From assembly GCF_002836515.1 (NCBI RefSeq), contig NZ_PJBC01000061.1:62001-126000 (forward strand): 64,000 bases of DNA, read 5' to 3'. Source of the stretch: Pseudomonas sp. Choline-02u-1. Lineage in GTDB: Bacteria; Pseudomonadota; Gammaproteobacteria; Pseudomonadales; Pseudomonadaceae. Under the pieces are notes generated by a model. It had not been told where the DNA came from. It worked only from the letters and a program-made list of their open reading frames with translations, and ran no database searches. Each line of letters starts with the position of its first letter. The first letter of the stretch is position 1. The position numbers were made by a program, and so were the translations under genes. Below, in pieces: positions 19,349-27,505 of the stretch.

Positions 19349-19633
19349 ATGACTCGCCCAATCGCCGCCCAAGTAGGTATTTCGCCACTGCAGATCCAGC
19401 AGGGTCTGTTCGGTGTACTGGCGTTGTTGATCACCCTGATCGTCTGCCAGCAGTACATGAGCTGGGAAAACAGCCGTAAACCCGAGCCACTGATTTCGAT
19501 GCAGCACAGCACGCAAAAGCACTTCAGTGCCGTGAGCAGCAGCCAGGCCGAAAACGCTTCGATGCACATGATCGATGTCGACCAGGCGCAACCGCTGGAT
19601 CAACTGCCTCGCGAAGAACGCTGGGTTTTCTAA
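19349..19633 (+). CDS. Small single-span membrane protein, unknown function
   Basis: 94 residues with one strong membrane helix (about 18-38, LFGVLALLITLIVCQQYM) and a soluble Ser/Gln-rich C-terminal tail. I recognise no domain. The position between algB and the Ivy-type gene matches PA5482 of P. aeruginosa. The upstream sigma-54-type promoter and the RBS-like AGG before the ATG support expression. It begins a probable three-gene operon. Confidence 0.75.
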   Translation: MTRPIAAQVGISPLQIQQGLFGVLALLITLIVCQQYMSWENSRKPEPLISMQHSTQKHFSAVSSSQAENASMHMIDVDQAQPLDQLPREERWVF

Positions 19634-19707
19634 CCCGCTGAATACATTCGGACGCGCAGCGTCGGAAACCGCAAACACCCCTAAATAGAGAAGTAAGGAG
19701 AATCACC

Positions 19708-19872
19708 ATGTTGAGCTGGGCAATTACATTCTTGATCATTGCCATCATCGCCGCCGTTCTGGGCTTCGGTGGTATCGCGGGCACCGCCACGGGTATCGCC
19801 AAGATTCTCTTTGTCGTGTTCCTGGTGATGTTCATCGCTTCCTTCTTCTTTGGCCGTCGCGGCCGAGGTTAA
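19708..19872 (+). CDS. DUF1328 two-span membrane peptide (YtjA family)
   Basis: 54-residue protein beginning MLSWAITFLIIAIIAAVLGF, with a glycine-rich turn (GGIAGTATGIA), a second hydrophobic helix and a positively charged end (GRRGRG). This is the DUF1328/YtjA pattern, small inner-membrane proteins often induced in stress or stationary phase. A strong AAGGAG lies eight bases before the ATG. The next gene starts two bases after its stop, so the two are translationally linked. Function unknown. Confidence 0.9.
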   Translation: MLSWAITFLIIAIIAAVLGFGGIAGTATGIAKILFVVFLVMFIASFFFGRRGRG

Positions 19873-19874
19873 CG

Positions 19875-20339
19875 ATGATCGGTCTCAAGACATTGGCCGC
19901 CGCCCTGCTTCTGGGCGGCAGTGCCATGGCCATGGCGGCCAATGACGGCCAGACCCGGGTCAATGAACTGCTCGCCTCCGACGCGCAGTACCGTGAAACC
20001 TGGGAAGGCGTGATCAAAAAGGAAGAGCGCGTACCGGAATGGGTGATCAACCTGTCCGGCACCTCCGAGCAACAGATGCATGCCGTTACGGAAGATGGCG
20101 ATCAATATCTGGTCGGCCCGCTCTGCGAGAGTCAGGACAAGTGCCTGAATCACCGTTTGATCGTTGCCTTCAGCTTCGACAAGGATGACGCCTACGCCAT
20201 GCTGGTCGATGTGCCGGAAGGTCTGCCGCAGGACAAGTCGCCGACGCGACATGCGACCTATCGCTTCTTCGGCAAACCTGATGAGGGCATGCAGGATCTG
20301 CTGATGGAAACCCTGAAGAAAGATCCGAAGTGGTACTGA
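19875..20339 (+). CDS. Ivy-family (vertebrate lysozyme inhibitor-like) periplasmic protein
   Basis: 154-residue exported protein (signal peptide to AMA, about residue 21) with the Ivy fold pattern (ETWEGVIKKEERVPEWVI, LVGPLCESQDKC, RHATYRFFGKPDE). E. coli Ivy inserts the loop CKPHDC into the lysozyme active site; here the equivalent is CESQDKC (C84-C90), longer by one and lacking the histidine. P. aeruginosa has two Ivy paralogues and this position matches PA5481 (IvyP2-type). So periplasmic Ivy family is firm, but c-type lysozyme inhibition is doubtful. Confidence 0.85.
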   Translation: MIGLKTLAAALLLGGSAMAMAANDGQTRVNELLASDAQYRETWEGVIKKEERVPEWVINLSGTSEQQMHAVTEDGDQYLVGPLCESQDKCLNHRLIVAFSFDKDDAYAMLVDVPEGLPQDKSPTRHATYRFFGKPDEGMQDLLMETLKKDPKWY

Positions 20340-20367
20340 TGCAGGACGCACAAGGTTTTTGAACACG

Positions 20368-20388
20368 AAAGCAGCGCCCGCTGCTTTT
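20368..20388 (+). terminator. Intrinsic terminator after the Ivy-type gene
   Basis: AAAGCAGC and GCTGCTTT pair around a four-base loop followed by Ts, 28 bases after the stop codon. Confidence 0.75.
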
Positions 20389-21050
20389 CATTGCGCCACC
20401 CGACGAGGGCGGTGCATGACCAGGGGGCCGGGACGTTCTGATTGATGCAGGGTCGGAGTGACCTACGGGTACAGGGAGTACCTGCGCAAGGGCCGGGTCA
20501 GGGTAAAAGCTGCGCCGCAGGTTCGTCGACCCCAGAGTCTGACGAACCTGCGCTGGGCTTTGAACCAGCTCGAATGTTGATCCAGCACGCCAATCCCTTC
20601 TCTTAATCGCCCACACTGCGCGCAAAATTGTTTGCGGCGTTTGCGGTGACCGTATATCGACAAAGATCGCGCTCGATCCGTGTGACTTCTAGTCTTGCGA
20701 TTCAGACTTTTTCCACAAATTTCTGCCGAATTCGCCTGTGAAAAATCCATTCGGCCTACGCTGTAATGGCCGGTTCACGGCGCTTATGCCGGCTTAAATG
20801 TCACAATCGAACCGCTTGGGACGCCAGTTTCAATTGAAAAAGCTCATGCCGATTCGGCATAGGGTAGGCGTTTACGGCATTAGACGGCGCCATCTTGCAT
20901 CGGAATAGTTGCGCCTTTTTTCGCCTGCCGAAGAGCCGTAATTACGCGATTCGGGGCACCTTATACGGAGGCAGATGCACAGACTTTTCCGCTGACCAGC
21001 GTTCCAGTTCCTGCATGTGCCTGAGTCAAACGCAAGTAAGGGTAAAGATA
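20389..21050 (+). other. Long non-coding region upstream of gltP
   Basis: About 660 bases without a convincing gene; short frames present have basic, unconserved-looking products. From 20,640 the DNA is AT-richer than the flanks, as expected for a promoter region. The hexamer ATGCCG or its complement occurs at 20786, 20846, 20855 and 20875; the middle two form the palindrome ATGCCGATTCGGCAT. A regulator site or structured leader for gltP is possible. I recognise no known riboswitch or sRNA. Confidence 0.4.
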
Positions 21051-22382
21051 ATGAAGAAGGCAAAAATCAGCCTCGCCTGGCAGATCCTCATCGGTCTGGT
21101 TCTGGGGATTGCACTGGGTGCGTTGCTCAACCACTTCAGCGCCGAGAAGGCCTGGTGGATCAGCAACGTCCTGCAACCGGCAGGCGATATCTTTATCCGT
21201 CTGATCAAGATGATCGTGATCCCGATCGTCATTTCCTCGCTGATCGTCGGCATCGCCGGCGTCGGGGACGCCAAGAAGCTCGGGCGTATCGGCCTCAAAA
21301 CCATCATCTATTTCGAGATTGTCACCACCATCGCCATCGTGGTCGGCCTGGTGCTGGCCAACGTGTTCCATCCGGGCACCGGCATCGACATGAGCACCCT
21401 GGGCACGGTGGATATCTCCAAGTACCAGGCAACCGCCGCCGAAGTGCAGCATGAACATGCGTTCATCGAAACCATCCTCAACCTGATCCCGTCGAACATC
21501 TTCGCGGCCATGGCCCGCGGTGAAATGCTGCCGATCATCTTCTTCTCCGTACTGTTCGGTCTGGGCCTGTCGAGCCTGCAGTCGGACCTGCGCGAGCCGC
21601 TGGTGAAGATGTTCCAGGGCGTCTCGGAAAGCATGTTCAAAGTCACCCACATGATCATGAACTACGCCCCGATCGGCGTATTCGCACTGATCGCGGTGAC
21701 CGTTGCCAACTTCGGCTTTGCGTCCCTCGTGCCGCTGGCAAAACTGGTGATTCTGGTTTACGTGGCCATCGCTTTCTTCGCCTTCGTGGTGCTGGGCCTG
21801 ATCGCCAGGCTGTTCGGCTTCTCGGTGCTCAAGCTGATGCGCATCTTCAAGGATGAGCTGGTGCTGGCCTACTCCACCGCCTCCTCGGAAACCGTACTGC
21901 CACGGGTGATCGAGAAGATGGAAGCCTACGGCGCGCCGAAAGCGATCTGCAGCTTCGTGGTGCCAACCGGTTACTCGTTCAACCTCGACGGCTCGACCCT
22001 GTATCAGTCGATCGCGGCGATCTTCATTGCCCAGCTGTATGGCATCGACCTGTCGATCAGCCAGCAACTGCTGCTGGTGTTGACGCTGATGGTCACCTCC
22101 AAAGGTATCGCCGGCGTACCGGGCGTGTCTTTCGTGGTGCTGCTGGCCACTTTGGGCAGCGTTGGCATCCCGCTGGAAGGCCTGGCGTTCATCGCCGGTG
22201 TCGATCGGATCATGGACATGGCACGTACCGCATTGAACGTGATTGGTAACGCCTTGGCGGTGCTGGTCATCGCACGCTGGGAAGGCATGTACGACGACGC
22301 CAAGGGCCAGCGCTACTGGAACTCCCTGCCGCACTGGCGCAGCAAGGAAAAACTGCCGGCTGGCGAGATTTCCAAGAACTGA
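21051..22382 (+). CDS. gltP: Proton/glutamate symporter GltP
   Basis: Dicarboxylate/amino acid:cation symporter (SLC1-type) importing glutamate or aspartate. I choose the ATG giving MKKAKISLAWQILIGLVLGI, 443 residues; the longer upstream frame lacks membrane character. Eight helices plus re-entrant loops are evident, with the substrate-binding serine-rich motif STASSETVLP (near 280) and the conserved PTGYSFNLDGSTLY (about 308). Corresponds to PA5479. Control is probably through the long upstream region. Confidence 0.95.
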   Translation: MKKAKISLAWQILIGLVLGIALGALLNHFSAEKAWWISNVLQPAGDIFIRLIKMIVIPIVISSLIVGIAGVGDAKKLGRIGLKTIIYFEIVTTIAIVVGLVLANVFHPGTGIDMSTLGTVDISKYQATAAEVQHEHAFIETILNLIPSNIFAAMARGEMLPIIFFSVLFGLGLSSLQSDLREPLVKMFQGVSESMFKVTHMIMNYAPIGVFALIAVTVANFGFASLVPLAKLVILVYVAIAFFAFVVLGLIARLFGFSVLKLMRIFKDELVLAYSTASSETVLPRVIEKMEAYGAPKAICSFVVPTGYSFNLDGSTLYQSIAAIFIAQLYGIDLSISQQLLLVLTLMVTSKGIAGVPGVSFVVLLATLGSVGIPLEGLAFIAGVDRIMDMARTALNVIGNALAVLVIARWEGMYDDAKGQRYWNSLPHWRSKEKLPAGEISKN

Positions 22383-22390
22383 TGCAAAAC

Positions 22391-22479
22391 CCTGTAGGAG
22401 CTGCCGAAGGCCGCGATCTGTTGATCTTGCTGTTAAAAAATAAAATCAAAAGATCGCAGCCTCCGGCAGCTCCTACAGG
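22391..22479. repeat. REP pair (type 2)
   Basis: Inverted arms CTGTAGGAGCTGCCG... and the complement ending CAGCTCCTACAG flank a T/A-rich centre containing GATCTTG/AAAAGATCG. Different family from the GTGGGAGCGGG elements. Sits directly after gltP. A half copy is at 36,172. Confidence 0.85.
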
Positions 22480-22519
22480 AAATCAATGCCAGCCCATAAC
22501 CGGGCGCTGGCAGACCCAG

Positions 22520-22552
22520 ACAAACCCCGGAGCAATCCGGGGTTTGTCGTTT
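22520..22552 (+). terminator. Intrinsic terminator
   Basis: ACAAACCCCGGA pairs perfectly (12 bp) with TCCGGGGTTTGT over a four-base loop, then CGTTT. Likely the end of the gltP transcript; the next gene starts 48 bases on. Confidence 0.75.
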
Positions 22553-22599
22553 CTGGCGACCCCGTTATCATTCGCCGCATTCTTCGGGGGATTTGACTG

Positions 22600-23829
22600 A
22601 TGCTTAATGGCCTGTGGCTTGGCTTCTTCATCGTGGCAGCCGTGTCGGCGCTGGCGCAGTGGCTGATCGGCGGCAACGCCGGGATCTTCGCGGCGATGGT
22701 GGAAAGCATTTTCGCCATGGCCAAGCTCTCGGTCGAAGTCATGGTGCTGCTGTTCGGCACCCTCACCTTATGGCTGGGCTTTCTGCGCATTGCCGAAAAG
22801 GCCGGCATCGTCGAGTGGCTGGCCAAGGTCCTCGGCCCGCTGTTCCTGCGGCTGATGCCCGAAGTCCCCGCCGGCCACCCTGCCCTTGGCCTGATCACGC
22901 TGAACTTTGCCGCCAACGGTCTGGGCCTGGACAATGCCGCCACGCCGATCGGCCTGAAAGCCATGAAAGCGCTGCAGGAGCTCAACCCCAGCGCCACCAT
23001 CGCCAGTAACGCGCAGATCCTGTTTCTGGTGCTCAACGCCTCGTCGCTGACCCTGCTGCCCGTGACCATCTTCATGTACCGCGCCCAGCAAGGCGCGCCG
23101 GATCCGACGCTGGTGTTCCTGCCGATCCTGCTGGCGACCAGTTGCTCGACCATCGTCGGTTTCCTCTCCGTGGCCTTCATGCAGCGTTTGCGCATCTGGG
23201 ACCCGGTGGTGCTGGCCTATCTGGTCCCCGGCGCGCTGCTCCTCGGCGGCTTCATGGCCCTGCTCGGCACGCTTTCCGCGACAGCGCTGGCGGGATTGTC
23301 GTCGATCCTCGGCAATCTCACGCTGTTCGGCTTGATCATGCTGTTTCTGCTGATCGGCGCGCTGCGCAAGGTCAAGGTCTACGAGGCATTCGTCGAAGGC
23401 GCGAAAGAAGGCTTCGATGTGGCGAAGAACCTGCTGCCGTATCTGGTGGCGATGCTTTGCGCAGTGGGTGTATTGCGCGCCTCTGGTGCGCTGGACTTCG
23501 GCCTGGACGGTATTCGGCATCTGGTCGAGTGGGCCGGTTGGGACACGCGCTTCGTCGATGCGCTGCCGACAGCGATGGTCAAACCGTTCTCCGGCAGCGC
23601 CGCGCGGGCGATGCTCATCGAGACGATGCAGACTTCCGGCGTCGACAGCTTCCCCGCGCTGGTCGCGGCGACGGTGCAGGGCAGTACCGAAACCACGTTC
23701 TACGTGCTGGCGGTGTACTTCGGCGCGGTGGGGATTCAGCGCGCGCGGCACGCGGTGGGATGTGCGTTGCTGGCGGAGTTTGCCGGGGTAGTAGGTGCGA
23801 TCGCAGTCTGCTACTGGTTCTTTGGCTAA
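22600..23829 (+). CDS. Fused SpmA/SpmB-type nucleoside-recognition (Gate) membrane protein
   Basis: 409-residue inner-membrane protein with two homologous Gate domains corresponding to Bacillus spore maturation proteins SpmA and SpmB. The N-half carries NFAANGLGLDNAATPIGLKAM and the C-half MVKPFSGSAARAM and VAATVQGSTETTFYVLAVYFG, both family hallmarks. About ten membrane helices. Non-spore-formers keep this protein; role unproven, possibly transport linked to dipicolinate-like or nucleoside-like solutes. RBS-like GGGGG precedes the ATG. REP and terminator lie upstream and a REP pair lies downstream, so it is probably monocistronic. Confidence 0.88.
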   Translation: MLNGLWLGFFIVAAVSALAQWLIGGNAGIFAAMVESIFAMAKLSVEVMVLLFGTLTLWLGFLRIAEKAGIVEWLAKVLGPLFLRLMPEVPAGHPALGLITLNFAANGLGLDNAATPIGLKAMKALQELNPSATIASNAQILFLVLNASSLTLLPVTIFMYRAQQGAPDPTLVFLPILLATSCSTIVGFLSVAFMQRLRIWDPVVLAYLVPGALLLGGFMALLGTLSATALAGLSSILGNLTLFGLIMLFLLIGALRKVKVYEAFVEGAKEGFDVAKNLLPYLVAMLCAVGVLRASGALDFGLDGIRHLVEWAGWDTRFVDALPTAMVKPFSGSAARAMLIETMQTSGVDSFPALVAATVQGSTETTFYVLAVYFGAVGIQRARHAVGCALLAEFAGVVGAIAVCYWFFG

Positions 23830-23842
23830 GCAAAATTTCCAT

Positions 23843-23930
23843 TGTGGGAGTGGGCTTGCTCGCGAAGGCGGCGTGTCCGTCACATAGCGTTGCCTGACGC
23901 TCCGCCTTCGCGAGCAAGCCCGCTCCCACA
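23843..23930. repeat. REP pair (type 1)
   Basis: Two facing copies of the GTGGGAG(C/T)GGGCTTGCTCGC unit extended by GCGAAGGCGG / CCGCCTTCGC, between the convergent Spm-type and lipoprotein genes. The spacer also forms an inner hairpin. Confidence 0.9.
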
Positions 23931-23942
23931 GGTTGTAGGGGA

Positions 23943-24566
23943 TCAGCGGGACTGTGGCGCTAATGTCTGGCCTTGTTCGACCGCCCAAGCGACGACTTCG
24001 GCCGTAAGCCGATCACTGGCCTGCCCAAACCCGGCGACCACCGCCGGCACCTGCACATCGCTCAACGGCTGGCGTTCTTCAAAACGGCGGCTGGCGAGGA
24101 TGCGTTGGTCGTACCCGCGCACCAGCAACGCATCGACCCGCACCACAACGCCGGCCTGCGCGCCCTGATATTCGGTCTGAAAGGCCTGCAAACTGCCGCC
24201 CAGTTCCAGATCTGCCTGAAAATTGCTGTCGTCCGTGCTCAAGAGCGTCACGCGACCATCCCGCGCAAAACCGTCGAGCAAGCGATTGCGCAGCAGCACC
24301 GGCGCCGGATCGCTCCAGCGCGAGCCCTTGTAGCTGCTGATCACATCGCCCTGCGGGATAACGGCAATGCTCGGCCGGTTCAGCGCTTCGCTGGCCTGCA
24401 ATTTATTCAGCCGCAACGACCACGACTGCGTCAGCGCATTGGCCGAGGCGGGCGCTGGCGCGGCGGGCAGGCGATAGACGTCCGAGGGTTCCGATTTGGG
24501 CAAGATCGAGCACGCGCCGATCAGGGTCAGGCCAGCGCCGAGCAGGGCGATTCGAGTCAGCTTCAT
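23943..24566 (-). CDS. PqiC/ABC-transport auxiliary lipoprotein of MCE operon
   Basis: 207-residue lipoprotein (LIGACS lipobox, Cys19) of the ABC-type transport auxiliary family (PqiC/YmbA-like, formerly DUF330). Sequence features: DVYRLPAAP after the lipid anchor, SLRLNKLQASEALNRPSIAV, and DPAPVLLRNRLLDGF. Predicted to sit on the periplasmic face of the outer membrane. It overlaps the MCE gene by four bases and ends the four-gene lipid-transport operon. Confidence 0.85.
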   Translation of the reverse strand: MKLTRIALLGAGLTLIGACSILPKSEPSDVYRLPAAPAPASANALTQSWSLRLNKLQASEALNRPSIAVIPQGDVISSYKGSRWSDPAPVLLRNRLLDGFARDGRVTLLSTDDSNFQADLELGGSLQAFQTEYQGAQAGVVVRVDALLVRGYDQRILASRRFEERQPLSDVQVPAVVAGFGQASDRLTAEVVAWAVEQGQTLAPQSR

Positions 24567-25501
24567 GGGGTGAATTCCTTGTTCTTGTCGCTGCCCAGCA
24601 GGTAGCCGCTGGGGTTGGCCTCGAGGCGTTGGGAAATGGCGCGCAGTGAGGTCAGCGTCTCGCGCAGTTCGCGAATCGCCGGGGCCAGGCCGTTGAGGCC
24701 CTGCATGCCGTTATCCAGCGAATGCTGGTTTTTGCTGAGCAGGCCATTGATGGTCACGCTACTTTGCTCCAGCGACTTCATCGCCTGCTCGGCGCTGCCC
24801 AACGCCTGCTTGCCCTGATCGTTGAGCAAGCCGTTCGCGTTGCGCATCAGCAGCGAGGTCTGTTCGAGCATGCTGCCGGCCTGCTTGCCGACCGTCGCCA
24901 GTTGCTGCATGGCTTGTTTGATATCGCCGCGCTGGTCGTTGATGGTGCCGGTGGTCTGTTCGAGATGGGCGAGGGTCTTGCTCACGCGCTCGACGTTCTC
25001 GGCGGAGAACATGTGATTGGCGTTTTGCAGCAAGGCACTGATGCCGGTCATCAAATCGCTGCTGTCGTTGAGCAGGCGCGAGATAGGCGAGGGCGAGGCG
25101 ATCAGCGTCGGCAGACTGCCGTCATGGCCGCGCAGTTTCGGGCTCTCGGGCGTGCCGCCGCTGAGCTGGATGATCGAGGTGCCGGTGATGCCGGTCAGCG
25201 CCAGTTTGGCCTGGGTGTCTTCCTTGACCGGCGTGTCGCCCGCCAGACGAATCCGCGCCAGCACCCGGCGCGGGTCCTGCGGGTCGAGGCGCAGGCTGAC
25301 CACATCGCCGACCTTGATCCCGCTGTACTGCACCGAACTGCCCTTGGACAAACCGCTGACCGCCTCGTTGAACACCACTTCGTAATCCTTGAACTCGGTG
25401 TCGACGCTGGACTTGGCCAGAAACAGGCCGAAGAGCAGGGCGCCGGCCACGACGATCACCGTGAACAGGCCGATCAACACATGATGGGCTCGGGTTTCCA
25501 T
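24563..25501 (-). CDS. MCE-domain (MlaD-like) phospholipid transport protein
   Basis: 312-residue protein starting METRAHHVLIGLF: an N-terminal membrane anchor followed by a single MCE/MlaD domain (about 38-115, with VVFNEAVSGLSKGSSVQYSGIKVGDV and VKEDTQAKLALTGITGTSIIQLSGG). Residues 160-300 are an amphipathic helical stalk with heptad-like repeats. One MCE domain and long helix resemble the needle-type arrangement of larger MCE proteins. The stalk probably bridges the periplasm. Follows the ATPase gene with one base between. Confidence 0.88.
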   Translation of the reverse strand: METRAHHVLIGLFTVIVVAGALLFGLFLAKSSVDTEFKDYEVVFNEAVSGLSKGSSVQYSGIKVGDVVSLRLDPQDPRRVLARIRLAGDTPVKEDTQAKLALTGITGTSIIQLSGGTPESPKLRGHDGSLPTLIASPSPISRLLNDSSDLMTGISALLQNANHMFSAENVERVSKTLAHLEQTTGTINDQRGDIKQAMQQLATVGKQAGSMLEQTSLLMRNANGLLNDQGKQALGSAEQAMKSLEQSSVTINGLLSKNQHSLDNGMQGLNGLAPAIRELRETLTSLRAISQRLEANPSGYLLGSDKNKEFTP

Positions 25502-25502
25502 G

Positions 25503-26306
25503 TCAGACCTCGTTGAGCAGTTTGGCGGCGTCCAGCGCCGAGCGGCCACGCGGGCCGTGGAAGTATTCGTGAATCCACGCGTCGTCGGTTTCCGAGACCT
25601 CGTCGATGGGCCCGGCAACCAGTACCTTTTTCTGCGCCAGCACCGCTACCCGGTCGGTGATGGTGTACAACGTGTCGAGGTCGTGGGTCACCAGAAACAC
25701 GCTGAGGCCGAGCGCATCGCGCAGGGTCAGGATCAATTGATCGAACTGCGCCGCGCCAATCGGATCGAGGCCGGCAGTGGGTTCGTCGAGAAACAGAATG
25801 TCCGGATCCAGTGCCAGGGCGCGGGCCAATGCCGCGCGCTTGATCATGCCGCCGGACAGCGACGCCGGGTACTTGTCCGCCGCCGACAACGGCAGCCCGG
25901 CCAGCGCCAGCTTCACCGCTGCCAGATGCTCGGCGTCGTGGCGACTGAGGCCGGCGTGTTCGATCAGGGGCAGGGCGACGTTTTCGGTAACGGTCAGCGA
26001 GGAAAACAGCGCGCCTTTCTGAAACAACACACCGAAGCGCCTTTCGATCAGCGAGCGTTCATGCTCGGGCAGATTCGGCAGGTTCTGGCCGAAGACCTTG
26101 ACCATGCCTTCGCTGGGCCGATTCAGCCCGACGATGCTGCGCAGCAGCACCGACTTGCCGGTGCCGGAGCCACCGACCACGGCGAGGATTTCGCCTTTGT
26201 ACACGTCCAGATCAAGGTTCTCGTGCACGCTCTGCGGGCCGAAGCGATTGCACAGGCCACGGACCTCGATCACCGCCTCCGAGGGCGCGCGGGGTAAACG
26301 ACTCAC
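25503..26306 (-). CDS. ABC transporter ATPase of MCE lipid-transport operon
   Basis: 267-residue MlaF-type ATPase. Walker A GGSGTGKS, signature LSGGMIKRAALARAL and Walker B ILFLDEPTAGLDP are intact. The start is the GTG overlapping the permease stop (GTGA), giving VSRLPRAPSEAVIEVRGLC. Expected to energise movement of phospholipids between inner and outer membranes with the adjacent permease and MCE protein. Confidence 0.92.
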   Translation of the reverse strand: MSRLPRAPSEAVIEVRGLCNRFGPQSVHENLDLDVYKGEILAVVGGSGTGKSVLLRSIVGLNRPSEGMVKVFGQNLPNLPEHERSLIERRFGVLFQKGALFSSLTVTENVALPLIEHAGLSRHDAEHLAAVKLALAGLPLSAADKYPASLSGGMIKRAALARALALDPDILFLDEPTAGLDPIGAAQFDQLILTLRDALGLSVFLVTHDLDTLYTITDRVAVLAQKKVLVAGPIDEVSETDDAWIHEYFHGPRGRSALDAAKLLNEV

Positions 26307-27451
26307 CAGCCCATCTCCATGAAAAACAGCGCAGCCACCGCGTCGAGCACGATCACCACGAAAATTGACTGCACCACGCTGGAAGTGGTGTGCGCACCGA
26401 CCGACTCGGCGCTGCCGCTGACCTTGAAACCTTCCAGGCAACCGATCGCCGCGATCAGGAAAGCGAAAATCGGCGCTTTCACCATGCCGACCAGAAAGTG
26501 CTGTACACCGATGTCCGATTGCAGCAGCGAGAGGAACATCGCCGGCGAGATGTCCAGCGACACCGCGCAGACCACACCGCCGCCAACAATCCCCGAGAGC
26601 ATCGCCAGAAAGGTCAGCATGGGCAGCGCCACCAGCAGCGCCAGCACCCGTGGCACCACCAGCAGCTCCATCGGGTCGAGACCGAGGGTGCGGATGGCGT
26701 CGATTTCTTCGTTGGCTTTCATCGAGCCGATCTGCGCGGTGAACGCGCTGGCGGTGCGCCCGGCCATCAGGATCGCCGTCAGCAACACGGCGAATTCGCG
26801 CAGGAACGAGAAGCCGACCAGATCCACGGTAAAAATTGTCGCGCCGAAACTGGCCAGCACCGTGGCGCCGAGAAACGCCACCACCGCGCCGACCAGAAAC
26901 GTCAGCAGGGCCACGATTGGCGCGGCGTCGAGGCCGGTCTGCTCGATGTGCGCGATCATCGGCGTGATGCGCCAGCGCCTGGGCCGAAACAGGCCACGGG
27001 CGATGACTTCGAGAATCAGCCCGACGAAGCCGAGCAGCTGCGTTGTGTCGCTCCAGACTTTATCCACCGCGCGGCCGATGCGCGTCAGCAGTTGCACGCT
27101 GACGCTGACTTCCGGCTCTTTGATCGGCACGCAGAAATCGCTCAGCGAGCGGTACACGGTTTGCAGCAAGGCGCGGTCGGCCGTCGAAAGGGTGCAATCG
27201 GGGTGTTCGGCAGACTTGCCCAGCCGTTCGGAACCGAGCAGTTCGACCAGCAACGAGGCGCCGGCGGTGTCGAGAGCGCCGAGGCCGTTCAGGTCGATCG
27301 GGGTACTGGCGTCGTATTGACCGTGGAGCTTTTCACTCAGGTGCTTGAGCGCCGTGTAATGGGCCAGCGTCCAGTCGCCGGTGACCCGCAGGCGAGCAGG
27401 ACTGAGCGCGGTGTCCAGGTGGGCACTGCCGGGGGTTGGGCTGCTGGTCAT
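26303..27451 (-). CDS. MlaE-family permease with N-terminal STAS-like domain
   Basis: 382-residue permease of the MCE system. Residues 1-125 form a STAS/MlaB-like domain (LRVTGDWTL, IDLNGLGALDTAGASLLVELL); residues 140-380 are the MlaE/YrbE permease (EFAVLLTAILMAGRTASAFTAQIGSMK, EIDAIRTLGLDP, KAPIFAFLIAAIGC). Fusion of the STAS part may replace the free MlaB subunit of the E. coli Mla system. First gene of the leftward permease-ATPase-MCE-lipoprotein operon. No MlaC-like shuttle protein is adjacent. Confidence 0.9.
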   Translation of the reverse strand: MTSSPTPGSAHLDTALSPARLRVTGDWTLAHYTALKHLSEKLHGQYDASTPIDLNGLGALDTAGASLLVELLGSERLGKSAEHPDCTLSTADRALLQTVYRSLSDFCVPIKEPEVSVSVQLLTRIGRAVDKVWSDTTQLLGFVGLILEVIARGLFRPRRWRITPMIAHIEQTGLDAAPIVALLTFLVGAVVAFLGATVLASFGATIFTVDLVGFSFLREFAVLLTAILMAGRTASAFTAQIGSMKANEEIDAIRTLGLDPMELLVVPRVLALLVALPMLTFLAMLSGIVGGGVVCAVSLDISPAMFLSLLQSDIGVQHFLVGMVKAPIFAFLIAAIGCLEGFKVSGSAESVGAHTTSSVVQSIFVVIVLDAVAALFFMEMGW

Positions 27452-27505
27452 AAGCTCCGTGCTTGTACGGCCGTTACGAGAGCCTACGTAATAGCACGAA
27501 CCGGA

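Noticed and set aside
20463..20750. 95-codon minus-strand frame in the gltP upstream region
   Set aside because: Very basic composition, no SD, no recognisable domain; most probably random.
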